Positions 9,790-19,320 of a DNA stretch of 64,000 nt are shown here, piece by piece; position 1 is the stretch's first letter, and each line of letters begins with the position of its first letter. Under the pieces are notes generated by a model, which was not told the DNA's origin, ran no database searches, and was given only the letters and a program-made list of their open reading frames with translations. The position numbers were made by a program, and so were the translations under genes. This DNA is from Fallopia convolvulus. Its lineage: Eukaryota; Streptophyta; Magnoliopsida; Caryophyllales; Polygonaceae. The stretch spans positions 52,806,622-52,870,621 of the forward strand of contig OZ024734.1 of the NCBI GenBank assembly GCA_964016875.1, in the 5' to 3' direction.

Positions 9790-10375
9790 ACAATGTAGAT
9801 TGTTCTTTCCTCTTTCAAATTTTGGACGGATTTGGTTTCCAACCTACTATGATCGATTCGGTTAGAGAAGCAGTGGCAAAATGTTCTTACACAATCAATT
9901 TTGGAGGAGAAATGCACAGATTCTTCACCCTAATTTTTTTGTTCTCATCATGGAATACTTGAATAGGATGTTGAAAATAATGATCAGAACCAAGGGGTTC
10001 AAAATCATCCGATCCTAATTGTGCTAGAGTTAACATCACAAATGTATGCTTTGTTGGTGGTCTTTTCTTCTTTGCACATGCAAGTAAATCCTCTTTACAA
10101 GCTATGAAAATGGTTTTGGACAGATTTTGTGATATGTCAAGGCTTAATATAAGTCATGGAAGTCTAAGATCTTTTGTGCGGGCATAGGAGATCAAGAAGC
10201 TTCTGATTTAGCCACCCTAATGAACATAGATCAAGGAGAGCTACCAATAATCTACTTGGGAGTGCCATTATGTAATGCAAGGGTAGAAAGTAGGGATTGC
10301 AAATCTCTTATTGCGAAGATTACAACTAAAGTGAATGCATGGGCTATAATAAGACTATCTTAGCTTAGAAGGCGC
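9790..10375 (+). pseudogene. LINE (L1-type) reverse transcriptase fragment
   Basis: Plus-strand translations with frame breaks recover RT landmarks of plant L1-type non-LTR retrotransposons: VREAVAKCSYTINFGG at 9.86 kb; then the place of the FADD active site, here decayed to FVGG; then FCDMSRLNISHG; then IIYLGVPLCNARVESRDC and IAKITTKVNAW at 10.25-10.34 kb. The catalytic Asp pair is not recoverable. The fragment sits between two direct repeat copies, inside the region where the SCPL core exons should be. Confidence 0.65.
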
Positions 10376-10404
10376 AAAATAATCAGAGTTGTCCCAACGC
10401 ACAC

Positions 10405-10665
10405 ATGCGCGACAAGTCCATCACATAAGCCCATGAGATTCCATCCTAAAACTAATATTGGTGATAGGAGGCCAGGAGTAATGCAAGGGTATAGATTTAG
10501 GCTAATTTCTCTTTAGATTTTCGACGTGGGAATTATCTCTTTCACATGCCCCCTCAAGCAATAACTAGTCTGACCTAGTTAGCACTTGACAACATAATGG
10601 CCTTAGAGTCGACGGATCGTCGACGAGCCCAAACACCTAGCCCGAATTGCTAGCTCAATATCAAG
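10405..10665 (-). repeat. Repeat copy flanking the LINE fragment (high-coordinate side)
   Basis: This second repeat copy includes the CACATGCCCCCTCAAGC stretch. It continues to about 10665, where it abuts SCPL exon 5 immediately after the GDSY codons. Read on the minus strand, TGATATTGAGCTAGC begins right after the exon remnant, so the exon was broken at this point by an insertion or rearrangement. Confidence 0.45.
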
Positions 10666-10666
10666 G

Positions 10667-10725
10667 GTAGGAGTCACCTCTATGTATGTGAAAAGCTGAA
10701 TGTACTTCGGATTTTCTTCTAGCCA
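10667..10725 (-). pseudogene. SCPL exon 5 remnant, cut at the catalytic serine motif
   Basis: After a GTAG acceptor (10727-10726) the exon starts WLEENPKYIQ, which matches the family block preceding the nucleophile. Two bases out of frame, RGDSY follows, corresponding to the GDSYSG nucleophile motif. Homology stops at the Tyr codon, and repeat sequence follows. Family members continue for about 80 further residues before the CGGNY block, so the core of the enzyme is missing here. Confidence 0.65.
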
Positions 10726-10739
10726 CTACATGAAAAAAA

Positions 10740-11130
10740 AACAAAAATATTTAGCATTTCATTTGCAGCATATGCGCCCTAATTTATTGCAAAACATGCA
10801 TATGATATAATCTTATGATTAAACTATATATTAGCTAGTTGTTAACATGAATATTCAACTTAAGAATGCAACGATTTGTGCATATATGAATGATTTTAAA
10901 TCTTATGAATAAAGAATTATCATATATATATATATATTATTACGTTTGAACTAGTGGTTACATATGAACATCTAACTAAGTAGGATTGTTGTTTTCGGAC
11001 ATTAAAGTAACTATGACTTCATGGTAGTAATACGAATTTTCCGTTTCTACTATTATGAACAACTAACTATATTGATGTACATTTGGTACAAGTAACACAA
11101 CTTTAATATAAACAAGTACAGTATATCGTT
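10740..11130. other. SCPL intron sequence
   Basis: AT-rich intronic DNA between the exon 5 remnant and the duplicated flank of the Pack-MULE-like element. It contains a short (AT)n tract at about 10923-10938 and nothing else I recognise. Confidence 0.5.
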
Positions 11131-11134
11131 ATAA

Positions 11135-11267
11135 AAGAAGAACTAAACAATATATGAAATAACACATGAACAATTATAAAATTGTTTTTTTTGGTAGAAA
11201 AACAATTATAATATTGTAATTTATGGATATGGATTATAGAGGAGGGAAGGCATTATTGATAACCATT
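11135..11267 (+). repeat. Direct duplication, copy 1 (MITE-free)
   Basis: This matches 12485-12890 apart from the Stowaway insertion in the latter. Shared sequence runs from ATAAAAGAA.AACTAAACAATATA through TGAAATAACACATG, AATTATAATATTGTAATTTAT and TATAGAGGAG to GATAACCATTA. It abuts the left end of the inverted-repeat element, and copy 2 abuts its right end. Copy 1 contains the unoccupied target site of MITE 3. Confidence 0.75.
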
Positions 11268-11499
11268 ACAAAACAATCCGGATCCTCTATGGCAAGGACT
11301 GCTACCAATCCTGCTCCACCAATAGTAGATTTTCACGTGTCAAGTTATTTAGTGATTTATAAGCTTAATTAAATTACAGAAATTAACAAAAAAAAGGAGT
11401 AATTTCCAACAAAAAAAATGAAAAAGAGGAGTAATGTAATTATCCTCTCCATAACAACAGAAGCGTCTTCTGAGTCTCCAGCACTCCTCCGCCGGCCAA

Positions 11500-11745
11500 A
11501 TTGCATATCTCCTCCTCCCTGGCCTCCACCTCTCCAGCGCCCTCTCGATCCCTCTCCAACCTCCCTTCCCTCCGCCGCCTCTCCCTCCGCTCCAACTCCT
11601 TTTCCGGCCCCCTCCCTCCCTTCTCCAACCTCACCTTCCTCCAATCCCTAATCCTCGCCTCCAAATCCTTCTCCGGTCCCTTCCCCGTCGCCAACCTCTG
11701 AATCCGTCTTCTCGAACCTCTCCAATTCCTGAATCTCTCATTTCC
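11500..11745 (+). pseudogene. Captured LRR receptor-like protein fragment
   Basis: The plus strand encodes consecutive plant-type leucine-rich repeats, including LSNLPSLRRLSLRSNSFSGP, NLTFLQSLILASKSFSGPFP and SNLSNS. The xLxxLxxLxLxxNxFSGxxP consensus is that of LRR receptor-like kinases or proteins. A TGA interrupts the third repeat at about 11699, and there is no start, signal peptide or kinase domain. Its GC content and location between long inverted repeats indicate capture from elsewhere rather than a resident gene. Minus-strand frames over it (Arg/Glu/Gly-rich) are shadows. Confidence 0.65.
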
Positions 11746-11749
11746 AATA

Positions 11750-12360
11750 GTTCTTTGCTTTCAATTTTGAGGATTTTAATATGTAATTGTAGATACTGAA
11801 ATGACTGCTCACTTCCCACCCACGCTATTAAGCCGAATTCATCAAGTCCCACCTACGTTATTCAAGACGAATTCATCAAGTCATCATCCTTTCTCTGAAT
11901 GTCCCTCTCTCTCACGCTTGATTTAATTTGATTGATTTGGGGATGGCGATTCAGTTCCATCGAATTTTGACCTAATAATCAGCCTTATTGTAATTGATGC
12001 ATTGAGTTAATCTGATTGATTTGGAGTAACAAGTACCTTATGAGTTTTTCTTGGATTTTTTGCCAATATACAATGATTAGGTAGGATCTAGTTATAAGAG
12101 AATTATGAAGTCTTATCAAATCCTGAATTTCGATAAAATTATGACCTAATTAATGGGGCTTAATCTAGTTAAAGCACCGTACACACAAAACAATAAAATT
12201 ATGGAGGCTTATTGATTGAATGTTAAACGAAAGTTTGAGCAAGATTAAACAATTCTCAATCGCCTGCAAATAGGGTATTCGTGTATTGCGATCTGCAGAA
12301 AGCCTGTTCTTGTTCAGTACCGAATAATACCCTAAAATAGAATAATAATACTGATGATAA
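11750..12360. other. Interior of the Pack-MULE-like element, no clear coding
   Basis: It contains an imperfect direct repeat of about 40 bp (two GAATTCATCAAGTC copies at about 11835-11880) and a CTCTCTCT-rich piece followed by ATGGCGATTCAG that resembles a captured 5' leader. I cannot identify a parent gene. Confidence 0.4.
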
Positions 12361-12484
12361 ATATTTTTTTATTTAATTTCTGTAATTTAAGTAAACTTAT
12401 AAATCACTAACTGGCTTGACACGTGGAAATCTACTATTGGTGGAGCAGCATTGATAGCAGTCCATGCCATAGAGGATCCCAACT

Positions 12485-12890
12485 GATTATAAAAGAACTA
12501 AACAATATATTTCCTCCGACTTCATTTGTTTGTCCTGTTTTTTTTTTGGGCGTCCTCTTTTGTTTGTCCACTTTCCTTTTATATATATACTTTTCTTACA
12601 ATATTACCCCTACTTAATATGATCTTTTACCCACTTTTTCAATGATCAATACTATTTTACACCTTTTATTCTTATAAAATTACAAACATATCCCCAATTA
12701 ATTTCACCTTTTACTCACTTTTTTAATTATCAATACTACTTTACACCTTTCTTAATAACCACAAAGTTCGTCTTTTAGGACAAATAAAAAGGGATGGAGG
12801 GGGTATGAAATAACACATGCACAATTATAATATTGTAATTTATCGATATGGATGATAGAGGAGAAAGGAGGCATTGATAACCATTAATAT
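12485..12890 (+). repeat. Direct duplication, copy 2 (with MITE 3 inserted)
   Basis: The same sequence as 11135-11267, starting immediately after the right TIR of the Pack-MULE-like element, with Stowaway MITE 3 inserted at a TA. Homology ends at GATAACCATTA, as in copy 1. Confidence 0.75.
12510..12803. mobile_element. Stowaway-like MITE 3 with visible empty site
   Basis: A 294-bp element with ends TTTCCTCCGACTTCATTTGT and the inverted CCCCCTCCATCCCTTTTTAT, flanked by TA at 12508-12509 and 12804-12805. The paralogous sequence at 11.15 kb reads straight through this point with a single TA. That proves insertion with a TA duplication and dates it after the flanking duplication or in only one copy. 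Confidence 0.9.
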
Positions 12891-13016
12891 TTCCCCCTTC
12901 TTTCGGATCGAGGGAGGAGGGGAAACAAGATTCTACTTAATTTATTAATAGAATCATAAAATCATAAAATAATGGTTATAAAAATTTGATAATTAGACCA
13001 ATAATTCAATATATAC

Positions 13017-13394
13017 CTTAAGCAAGAATTGATAGGCTTGTTTGGCTGCTTTTGTATCGGAGGTTGCCCACCCATCTTGAGTCGTAGAATATGAGAACCC
13101 AGTTCCAACTGGAGAGTCTACGAATAGTATGCTAGCATACTGACATGAAAATACAACACCATATAGAAGAAGTTGATTTTGGTCAGCATATATTCCTTGT
13201 TTTGGCGAAAAAGAAAGTAAAATTTTAAGTTAAGGATCCGTTTGGGGACCGATCCTTAATTTAAATTCTAATTTCTGAGCATCACCGGACCCTAAAGCAT
13301 TTTTGTTATGTTTATAACCTTTGTCCAAGAACCGGGTAGTACTTGAGCGTCACCGGACCACCACCGTAGTGAGTCATATTGAACTTCATAGGAC
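13017..13394 (-). pseudogene. SCPL exons 3 and 4
   Basis: Exon 4 (13139-13017, 41 codons) reads YASILFVDSPVGTGFSYS and ends AKQAYQFLLK, a near-canonical SCPL block. Exon 3 (13394-13319) starts GPMKFNMTHYGGG and ends SWTK, but SWTK is one base out of frame with the start. The exon is 76 nt where 77 would keep phase with its neighbours, so one base has been lost before the SWTK codons. A 15-bp piece of exon 3 (GAGC.TCACCGGACC) is repeated in the intron at 13277-13292. Confidence 0.8.
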
Positions 13395-13399
13395 CTTAA

Positions 13400-14110
13400 G
13401 CTCAAAATAAAAACATCAATTACCACAAACCCAAATGATGATGAACAAACTAAAACATTCCAATTAGTAAACATACATACATATCATTACGATGACAATA
13501 AAAAAACCATGGCGATAAGAAAGTCAATAAGGTAATTCGAGACCGAAGACTATAAGACGAATTTTTAAGATCATAACAACCCTTGTCAATTTTATATGGG
13601 ATGACATAAGTTTCGGTTTACGAATACTTCTTCATCTGTTCAGATTTAATCAGTATTATAGTTTGATTATTTATTAATAATATTCGTGATTTGATATATA
13701 ATGACCCATTTTTTCAATATAATCATTAAATAAAATCTTACCAAAATGGTGAAAATTATTAAACCGTGATTTTTTAATTTTATGAGGCAAACTCATAAAT
13801 GAATACAAAAATACTATATTAAGGTAAATTAGGGTAAATAAACAGTGGTCCCAAATTGTGACTTTTTTTATTCAACCAAAAAAAATTATGATTTTTTTTA
13901 CTAATAAAAAGTCTTTAAATTGTAAGTACTTAATTAGCCTAGGTATTCGGCTTTGTTCCGTCTTCTGAACCCCTATAATAAATCCCTAATTATAAATCAG
14001 TAAATTATGAAAAATAATCTTAAAAATAATAATAATGAGTTGATACGAAAAGAAAACATTTCAATCTCATCTATTAAATTTTCATTTAATAATTAAAATT
14101 ATTCAAACTA
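13400..14110. other. SCPL intron 2
   Basis: AT-rich intron between exons 3 and 2. No coding or RNA gene is seen. Confidence 0.5.
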
Positions 14111-14116
14111 TACCAT

Positions 14117-14572
14117 CAAGGTTATTTGGATTGGGATCTTAGGTTGGATCGTTGAGGGTCTTTTCGACCAATCATAAGATCGGATCGCTGAATCGTAAGA
14201 ACCTACATTATAACTAAAATATGCAAGGCTAACCTAAAAAGATTATATATTTTGTTATATATGAGTTAAGAAAATAATAAACATTATTAATTTGATTATT
14301 AAAAATATTATACGATGGACTAGTCAACTATTTTAATAAAAATGAATGAGACATCAACCCTAAAGTCATCAATAATATATAGTCGTAATTATTATTTTAT
14401 AACCTTGTAAGAATTGTTTATAGGATCGTTAGAATCATATGTAAAATAAAAATCGGATAAGATTGTATTAAAAATTATTTAAGATCCTACTTAGTATTAT
14501 GGACCGTTTTTATAGATCGTAGGATCGTTAGAATCGTAGAATCAGATCGGAACTCCGATAACCTTAATTGTT
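14117..14572. mobile_element. Possible MITE in SCPL intron 2
   Basis: A ~455-bp stretch begins AAGGTTAT and ends with its inverse ATAACCTT. Inside, GGATCG/GATCGTAGGATCG motifs repeat near both ends. I found no matching target duplication, so only a candidate. Confidence 0.35.
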
Positions 14573-14627
14573 ATCTATAACTTTTTTTTTTAATCAAAAA
14601 CTCCGCTGAAACTAAATTCAAACATAC

Positions 14628-15025
14628 CGATACCATAAACTACGCCATTGAGAGCAGAACAACCAGGACCACCAGCTAGCGAGAGGATGAAAGGATCGCT
14701 CTCCGGATCTCCTTGCGATTCAATAAAGTAGTAAAACATCTCTGAATCACCAACACTTATGTACCTGCACACCCAAATTTTCTCTTACAGAAATATTAAT
14801 TTAGATATAACCATGAATTCAAATCACAAGTACTAATCATCAAGATTTATATATTCTTAAGTTTGCATTGTGTTCGTACCCAGTTTCCAGCTTGAAGTCG
14901 AGCTCTCCGTAGCCGGGCAGATACTCCACCAGTTGCCCGGAAAACGCCGGTTGCGCCACTAGAAGAATCATGGCCACCACCGCCATCGCCACCGTTGCCA
15001 AATCCAGAATCTTCCGAGCGGCCAT
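14628..15025 (-). pseudogene. SCPL exons 1 and 2 (signal peptide, GGPGCS block)
   Basis: Exon 1 (15025-14880) starts at the ATG of MAARKIL. A hydrophobic signal peptide of about 30 residues ends near QPAFSG, followed by LPGYGELDFKLETG. A 115-nt intron with GT/AG borders leads to exon 2 (14764-14628): YISVGDSEMFYYFIESQGD, then AGGPGCSALNG, which is the oxyanion-hole region. The frame is open upstream to 15121, but the signal-peptide ATG is the natural start. Exon 2 ends YGIG followed by GTATGT. Both exons are undamaged. Confidence 0.9.
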
Positions 15026-15094
15026 TTTCCTATTTCTTCCAAGCAGTCCAGCTCTGCTCTTGTGGATCTTTGCATATAAATGGATGTGCGCCAT

Positions 15095-15125
15095 TTGTGT
15101 ATTATTTATATATATATTCATAGAT
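15095..15125 (-). promoter_or_regulatory. TATA box candidate of the SCPL gene
   Basis: On the minus strand TATATATATAAATA lies about 80-95 bp upstream of the SCPL ATG, a normal distance for a plant TATA box with a short leader. Confidence 0.4.
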
Positions 15126-15495
15126 TTATAATTTTATACACAAAGGCCACATGAAAGGAAAATTTCGATTTATAAAAATACTAAACTATCAATTTGGCCT
15201 ATAACAATTTCGATTATTTTGTTTTTTAATAAGGTTGACTTGAGGATGAATTTATTAAATAGATTTTTTTAATGTGGTTTCGCTTTAAAACTTTATAGTA
15301 TGAAAATTGTTAATTATGTTACTAGTTTTGATAGAGTTCACTAATTCTAATTTAGGAAATAGTTTGAATATTCCTTCTAAATTTAACATATTAATATGTG
15401 TTCATGGACATATATTAAAAAGACCAATTAAATTTTTTCGAAATATCTTTTAAGTAGCATAGCACTAGGATACATTATTGTGTTTGCTAAAAGGT
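15126..15495. other. SCPL upstream region
   Basis: AT-rich putative promoter DNA between the TATA box and the fold-back MITE. No specific regulatory motif is supported. Confidence 0.4.
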
Positions 15496-15499
15496 TAAG

Positions 15500-15627
15500 G
15501 CTCTTGCTTTGTCCAATTAAAGTATATATATATAATAGATAAAATATACGTGAAAAGACAATTTTGTAAGGCTAACTATTGTTATCCTTTTAGCCATACA
15601 AAATTGTTTTTTTTTCACGTATATTTT
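15500..15627. mobile_element. Fold-back MITE, left part (interrupted at 15627)
   Basis: The left arm (about 15500-15575) and the start of the right arm (15590-15627) form a long hairpin around ACGTGAAAAGACAATTTTG and its inverse. The remaining right arm is found 41 kb away at 56625-56680, beyond the nested insertions: GTCCAATTAAAGT, TATATATATA and AATAGA(C/T)AAAAT all match in inverted order. The pre-insertion element was thus a fold-back of roughly 180-190 bp. Confidence 0.75.
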
Positions 15628-16000
15628 TGTGGAAATTAAAGACGTCGAATAACAAACCTCAACAAGAAACTCAAATAACTGATTTTATTAATTGAAAAAT
15701 CAGGAATTATAGAATTTGTTCTTCGTGTGGTTAGTCTAGCTCACACATTCTCACAACATTTTGAATTAGGGAACAAGTAAAAGAGGAAACCGATATATAT
15801 ATATAGTACCAATTCAGTAGAACTAAATCAAGATAACATTTATTACAAAAGAGAACCGGAGTTAACTGATAAAAGGAAAACCCATCGAAGATTTCCCGCC
15901 AAGTGTAGAAAGGTGCCCAGAAGAAGAAAGTGCCAGAGTTCCACACCTTTGCATTTGGAGGCTCCAACTTGACAATTCCTTGATCTGCCATATTCCTACA
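15628..16000 (-). repeat. 3' LTR of the outer copia element
   Basis: Ends TGTAGGAATATGG and CCACA on the minus strand. The adjacent PPT ATTTGAGGAGGGAA lies at 16014-16001. Matches 56252-56624 along its full length without indels. Confidence 0.92.
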
Positions 16001-16008
16001 TTCCCTCC

Positions 16009-16559
16009 TCAAATTGGAGCTAGTTCTAGCCCCAAATTGTTAGAGAGGTAGAGGTGTTGCTTGTGAGGAAGGGCCTTAGTCATCAAGTCAGCTATCTGCT
16101 TGTCAATAGGTATGTAGGCTGTGCAAAGAAAGCCATTGTGCACTCTTTCACGAATGAAGTGGCAGGCCAAATCGACACGCTTAGTTCTCTCATGAAAGCA
16201 GGGGTTTGCGACCATTTGTTGTGCAGCTCCGCTGTCACGAAACAGGGTAATTGGTGTCTCAACTTGCATCTTCAAATCTATAAGCAAATAGCGGAACCAT
16301 ATTAACTCGGATGTAGTTGAGGCCATGCTCCTATACTCAGCCTCTACAAATTATCTTGACACTATTTTCTGTTTCTTTGTCTTCCATGACACTAAAGCAT
16401 GCCCCAAATAGACACAATATCCTGAAAGTGATCTTTGAGTGGTCAAACATGAGCCCCAGTCTGCATCAGTGAATCCAGTTAATTTTAACTTCTCTTGAAT
16501 AGGATAATGTAAACCCAAGGTTGTTGTTCCTTGCAAGTATCTAAGGACAAGTGTAGCGG
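16009..16559 (-). pseudogene. Outer copia RNase H domain
   Basis: The minus strand reads LVLRYLQGT and TGFTDADWGSC (first RNase H Asp). After a break come SELIWFRYLL, FRDSGAAQQM (family DNxAA, Asn replaced by Ser), RTKRVDLACHFIRE and DLMTKALP. Frames change at about 16350, and several conserved residues are altered. The domain is separated from RT by the solo LTR 16560-18075. Confidence 0.85.
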
Positions 16560-18075
16560 TGATAGCTCGCATTTAGGTATAGCTTAGGATGCATATTTGT
16601 GTTTATTATGCATGGTTTTAGCTTAGTTTAGTCTAGTTTCTAGGTTCTTAGGTTTTCTAGGAAATTCGGGTTTTGCACTTGTTTTGTTCGGTTTTGCAGA
16701 TCTTTAGGTAAACAAGCATGGAAGGAATGGATCTTAGATGATTGTGGAGGATCAAGATGAAACTTCAAGTGGTGCAAGTAAAGATTGGAAGAGCTACGGC
16801 CCAAGAGCTTGAGGGATAAAAACGCTTAAACTCGGGCTATGCATTGGAGTCTTGTTTTGACACCTCTATTATTGCAATGCTTGGTTTGGGAGCTATAGTG
16901 CTTGGATGAAGCCGAATTTGATATCACTAGAAAACTAACTCGAAGAGTTACAATTCGTTTTTTACTCCAAGTCCAAATTCCAACTCGAAGGGCGTCAAAA
17001 TAGCCTCTGAAGTGTCATTTAAATGATGAACCGAGCTGTGACGCGGGGTTGAGAAGAGACTTGCGCGGCCGCGCAAACCGGGATATGCCCGCACTCCTTG
17101 TTTTCACGCGGATAAGTTGGGCCACGTGTTTTGGGCTTCGAGTTGGACTTTGTTAGGATGTGTTTCGACGTGTTAAGATGTATTTTGGGATAATTTGATC
17201 TTTTGAAACCTTTGGGTATTTAAACCTTGTTTTTAAGTTTTCTTTCATAACTTTGGATCATAATTTCGAGGCTGGGTTTCTTCTCTAGAGGCAACCTTTG
17301 AACCTTTTGTACATTTTTCTTTAATTTAATTATGAATTGCTAAATTCCTTTGTGTTTGGCTAGTTATTGAAGTCTTGATTTGCATATTGTTATGAGGTTT
17401 GATTTGATTCTCAACAAACTTGAATAGAGTTTATTCCCTATGCTTAATTGAATCTAAACTAGGACTTTGTTAGATTGATCACCTAATTGAATTTCTAGTT
17501 ATAATTGAATCTTATTTATTACTGGAAGGAGTTAATTTGATCAAGAGTAGAACTTTAATCAACTTAGGACCGGTTGGACTAGTTGGTTAAAGAAGGGAAT
17601 AAATTCACAAGTCATTTAGATGTTTGGTTGCTCTAAGTGCTTGTTTCTATTGATAACTTGAATCGTTATGCTGTTTTTTAATTGAATCTAGAAGGTCTTC
17701 TGGGTTGTTAGGTGATTAGGGTTGTTAGACTGGTAGTTCTATCAACTAAATCTGAAGTTCGGGTCATAATCCACAATAGATTATTCAAGTGAGTAGAGAA
17801 TCAAGAGATTCAATGATCAATAAGCATATCTATGATGAATTTAACTAGTTGAACATATTTCTCTCATATATTTACAATCAACTTTGCATTCATATTTACT
17901 TTTTAGTTTGCATCTAAGTTTAGATAAATCATTCTAAAATCCCCCTTTAGTTCTATTACTTGGCACGCAAGTAAAGCACAATTACATGAGTGTGATCAAC
18001 CCTTACTTACCATTCTACTGAGTTTGGTTAAGTTAGGATTCTTTGATAGGTAAACAACTGAAAAATACCTCATCA
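16560..18075 (+). mobile_element. Solo LTR (1516 bp), TSD AGCGG
   Basis: The unit starts TGATAGCTCGCATTTAGG and ends AATACCTCATCA. It is flanked by the perfect duplication AGCGG at 16555-16559 and 18076-18080. It splits the outer copia pol between HWQAA and LVLRYLQG; removing it restores continuity there. Length and layout (AT-rich 3' part with a CTTACTTACCATTCTACTGAG segment) suggest Ty3/gypsy. No internal domain is left, so LTR-LTR recombination removed it. Confidence 0.85.
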
Positions 18076-19320
18076 AGCGGCTTGCCAGTGTGGTACTCTT
18101 GAATTAGAAACAAATTGACTAAGCTGTTGTACACTATAGGAGACATCTGGTCGAGTTAGAGATAGGTAGAGCAATCGACCAATAACCCTTCTATACCGTT
18201 CTAGATCTTGTAATTTCTCTCCCTCATCTTGTCTTAACTTCAATCCTATAAGCAAAGGTGTATTAGTTGGCTAACATTCAGTCATGTGATAGTCTTTTAG
18301 GATGTATCTGATGTATTTTTGTTGACTAAGAACGACACCCTCATCATCTCTGTATGATTCAATCCCTAGAAAGTATCTAGCCAACTCTAAATCTATGATG
18401 GTATAACGAGCATGTAAAGCTTCCTTGACTGAAGCTTTTTCTGCATTATTGTTGCTTGTCATCAAGATGTCGTCCACATATACTAACATGCCTGTAAAGG
18501 ATGAACTCTCTTTATTTAACAAACAAGGAATAATTAGCATGTGACTGCTTGTACCCCAGTGAAACCAAAAAAGAACTTAGCTCCAAGTTCCATTGCCTTG
18601 AAGCCTATTTCAATCCGTAGAGAGATCTTTCCAATTTGCAAACCTCACCAGGCCTTGCTTGTCCATACCCTTTTGGTATTTCCATTTAGATTTCTTCATC
18701 TAGATGTCCATGAAGAAAAGCATTATTTGCATCTAAATTGATAGAAATCCCACTTCTTTGCTTTTGCTAGACCTATCAAAATTCTTACATATGGCACTTT
18801 TGCAATTGGGGAAAAGGTGTGTTTATAGTCTTTTCCTAGTTTTTGACTAAAACCTTTGACAACTAATCTTGCCTTGAACCTCTCAACATCTCCATTTGGC
18901 TTGTATTTCACTTTATAGACCCATTTGGATTTGATTGCTTTCTTATTTGGTGGCAAGGTGGTTAGTTTCCAAGTTCCATTTCTCTCTAGTGCCTCCAATT
19001 CATACCTTATGGCTTTGATCCATTCTGGAATATTCTGAGCCTCTATGAATGTATATGGCTCTTGAAATGCTAACACATTTGCTAAAGAAGCAAAGTATTC
19101 CTTTTGGGCTCCATTCACAACATAATCTTTGTGCCATGCTGGAGCAGCTCTAGTCCTTTCAAACCCTCTCAGTTTTCTGTCTGTCACATCTGGTGCAAAA
19201 TATGAGATGACCATTGAATCTGATCCAACATTAGCATCTATTTGTAACAAAGGTTCCCTTTTAGTCCCTTGTGCAATGTATGATCTGCTTGTTGAAGTTG
19301 TGTCCCTACTTATCCCAACA
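18076..19320 (-). pseudogene. Outer copia reverse transcriptase
   Basis: From high to low coordinates: GTWKLTTLPPNKKAIKSKWV, KARLVVKGFSQ, then VYVDDILMTS with the YVDD active site at about 18.48 kb, then ARYFLGIE, RYRRVIGRLLYLSLTRPD and VPHWQAA. The conserved order is intact, but the frame breaks several times (about 18260, 18545 and 18720), with stop codons between pieces. Confidence 0.88.

Larger units (their letters stand above)
11275..12484 (+). mobile_element. Pack-MULE-like element with ~105-bp terminal inverted repeats
   Basis: The first ~105 bp (GGATCCTCTATGGCAAGGAC onwards) are an inverted copy of the last ~110 bp (ending ATGCCATAGAGGATCC), roughly 85% identical by eye. Between them are GC-rich coding-like sequence with a leucine-rich-repeat fragment and AT-rich sequence unlike its surroundings. 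Long TIRs plus a captured host-gene piece fit a Pack-MULE. I found no 9-bp target duplication; instead ~130-bp direct repeats flank it. It lies in the long SCPL intron. No transposase is present. Confidence 0.6.
6702..15025 (-). pseudogene. Serine carboxypeptidase-like (SCPL) gene, degraded
   Basis: Twelve exon blocks on the minus strand match plant SCPL proteins (peptidase S10 fold), in order. They are 15025-14880, 14764-14628, 13394-13319, 13139-13017, 10725-10667 (partial), 9450-9364, 9262-9158, 8996-8925, 8810-8692, 7441-7328, 7226-7166 and 6783-6702. Nearly all have GT/AG borders, and phases agree across exons 6-11. The N-terminus has a signal peptide. Motifs such as FKLETGYISVG and GGPGCS resemble clade I SCPLs, which include vacuolar acyltransferases of specialised metabolism. 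Damage is heavy. Exon 3 is one base short, the exon with the catalytic-serine motif GDSYSG is cut off after GDSY and out of frame, the rest of the core is missing, and the last exon has two frame breaks. Assembly error cannot be excluded for the single-base changes, but not for the missing core. Confidence 0.85.

Noticed and set aside
11369..11694. Arg/Glu/Gly-rich frames on the minus strand
   Set aside because: Shadows of the plus-strand LRR fragment in GC-rich DNA.
11266..12493. 9-bp target duplication of the Pack-MULE-like element
   Set aside because: The nine bases outside the two TIR ends do not match convincingly; only the longer 130-bp direct repeats are real.
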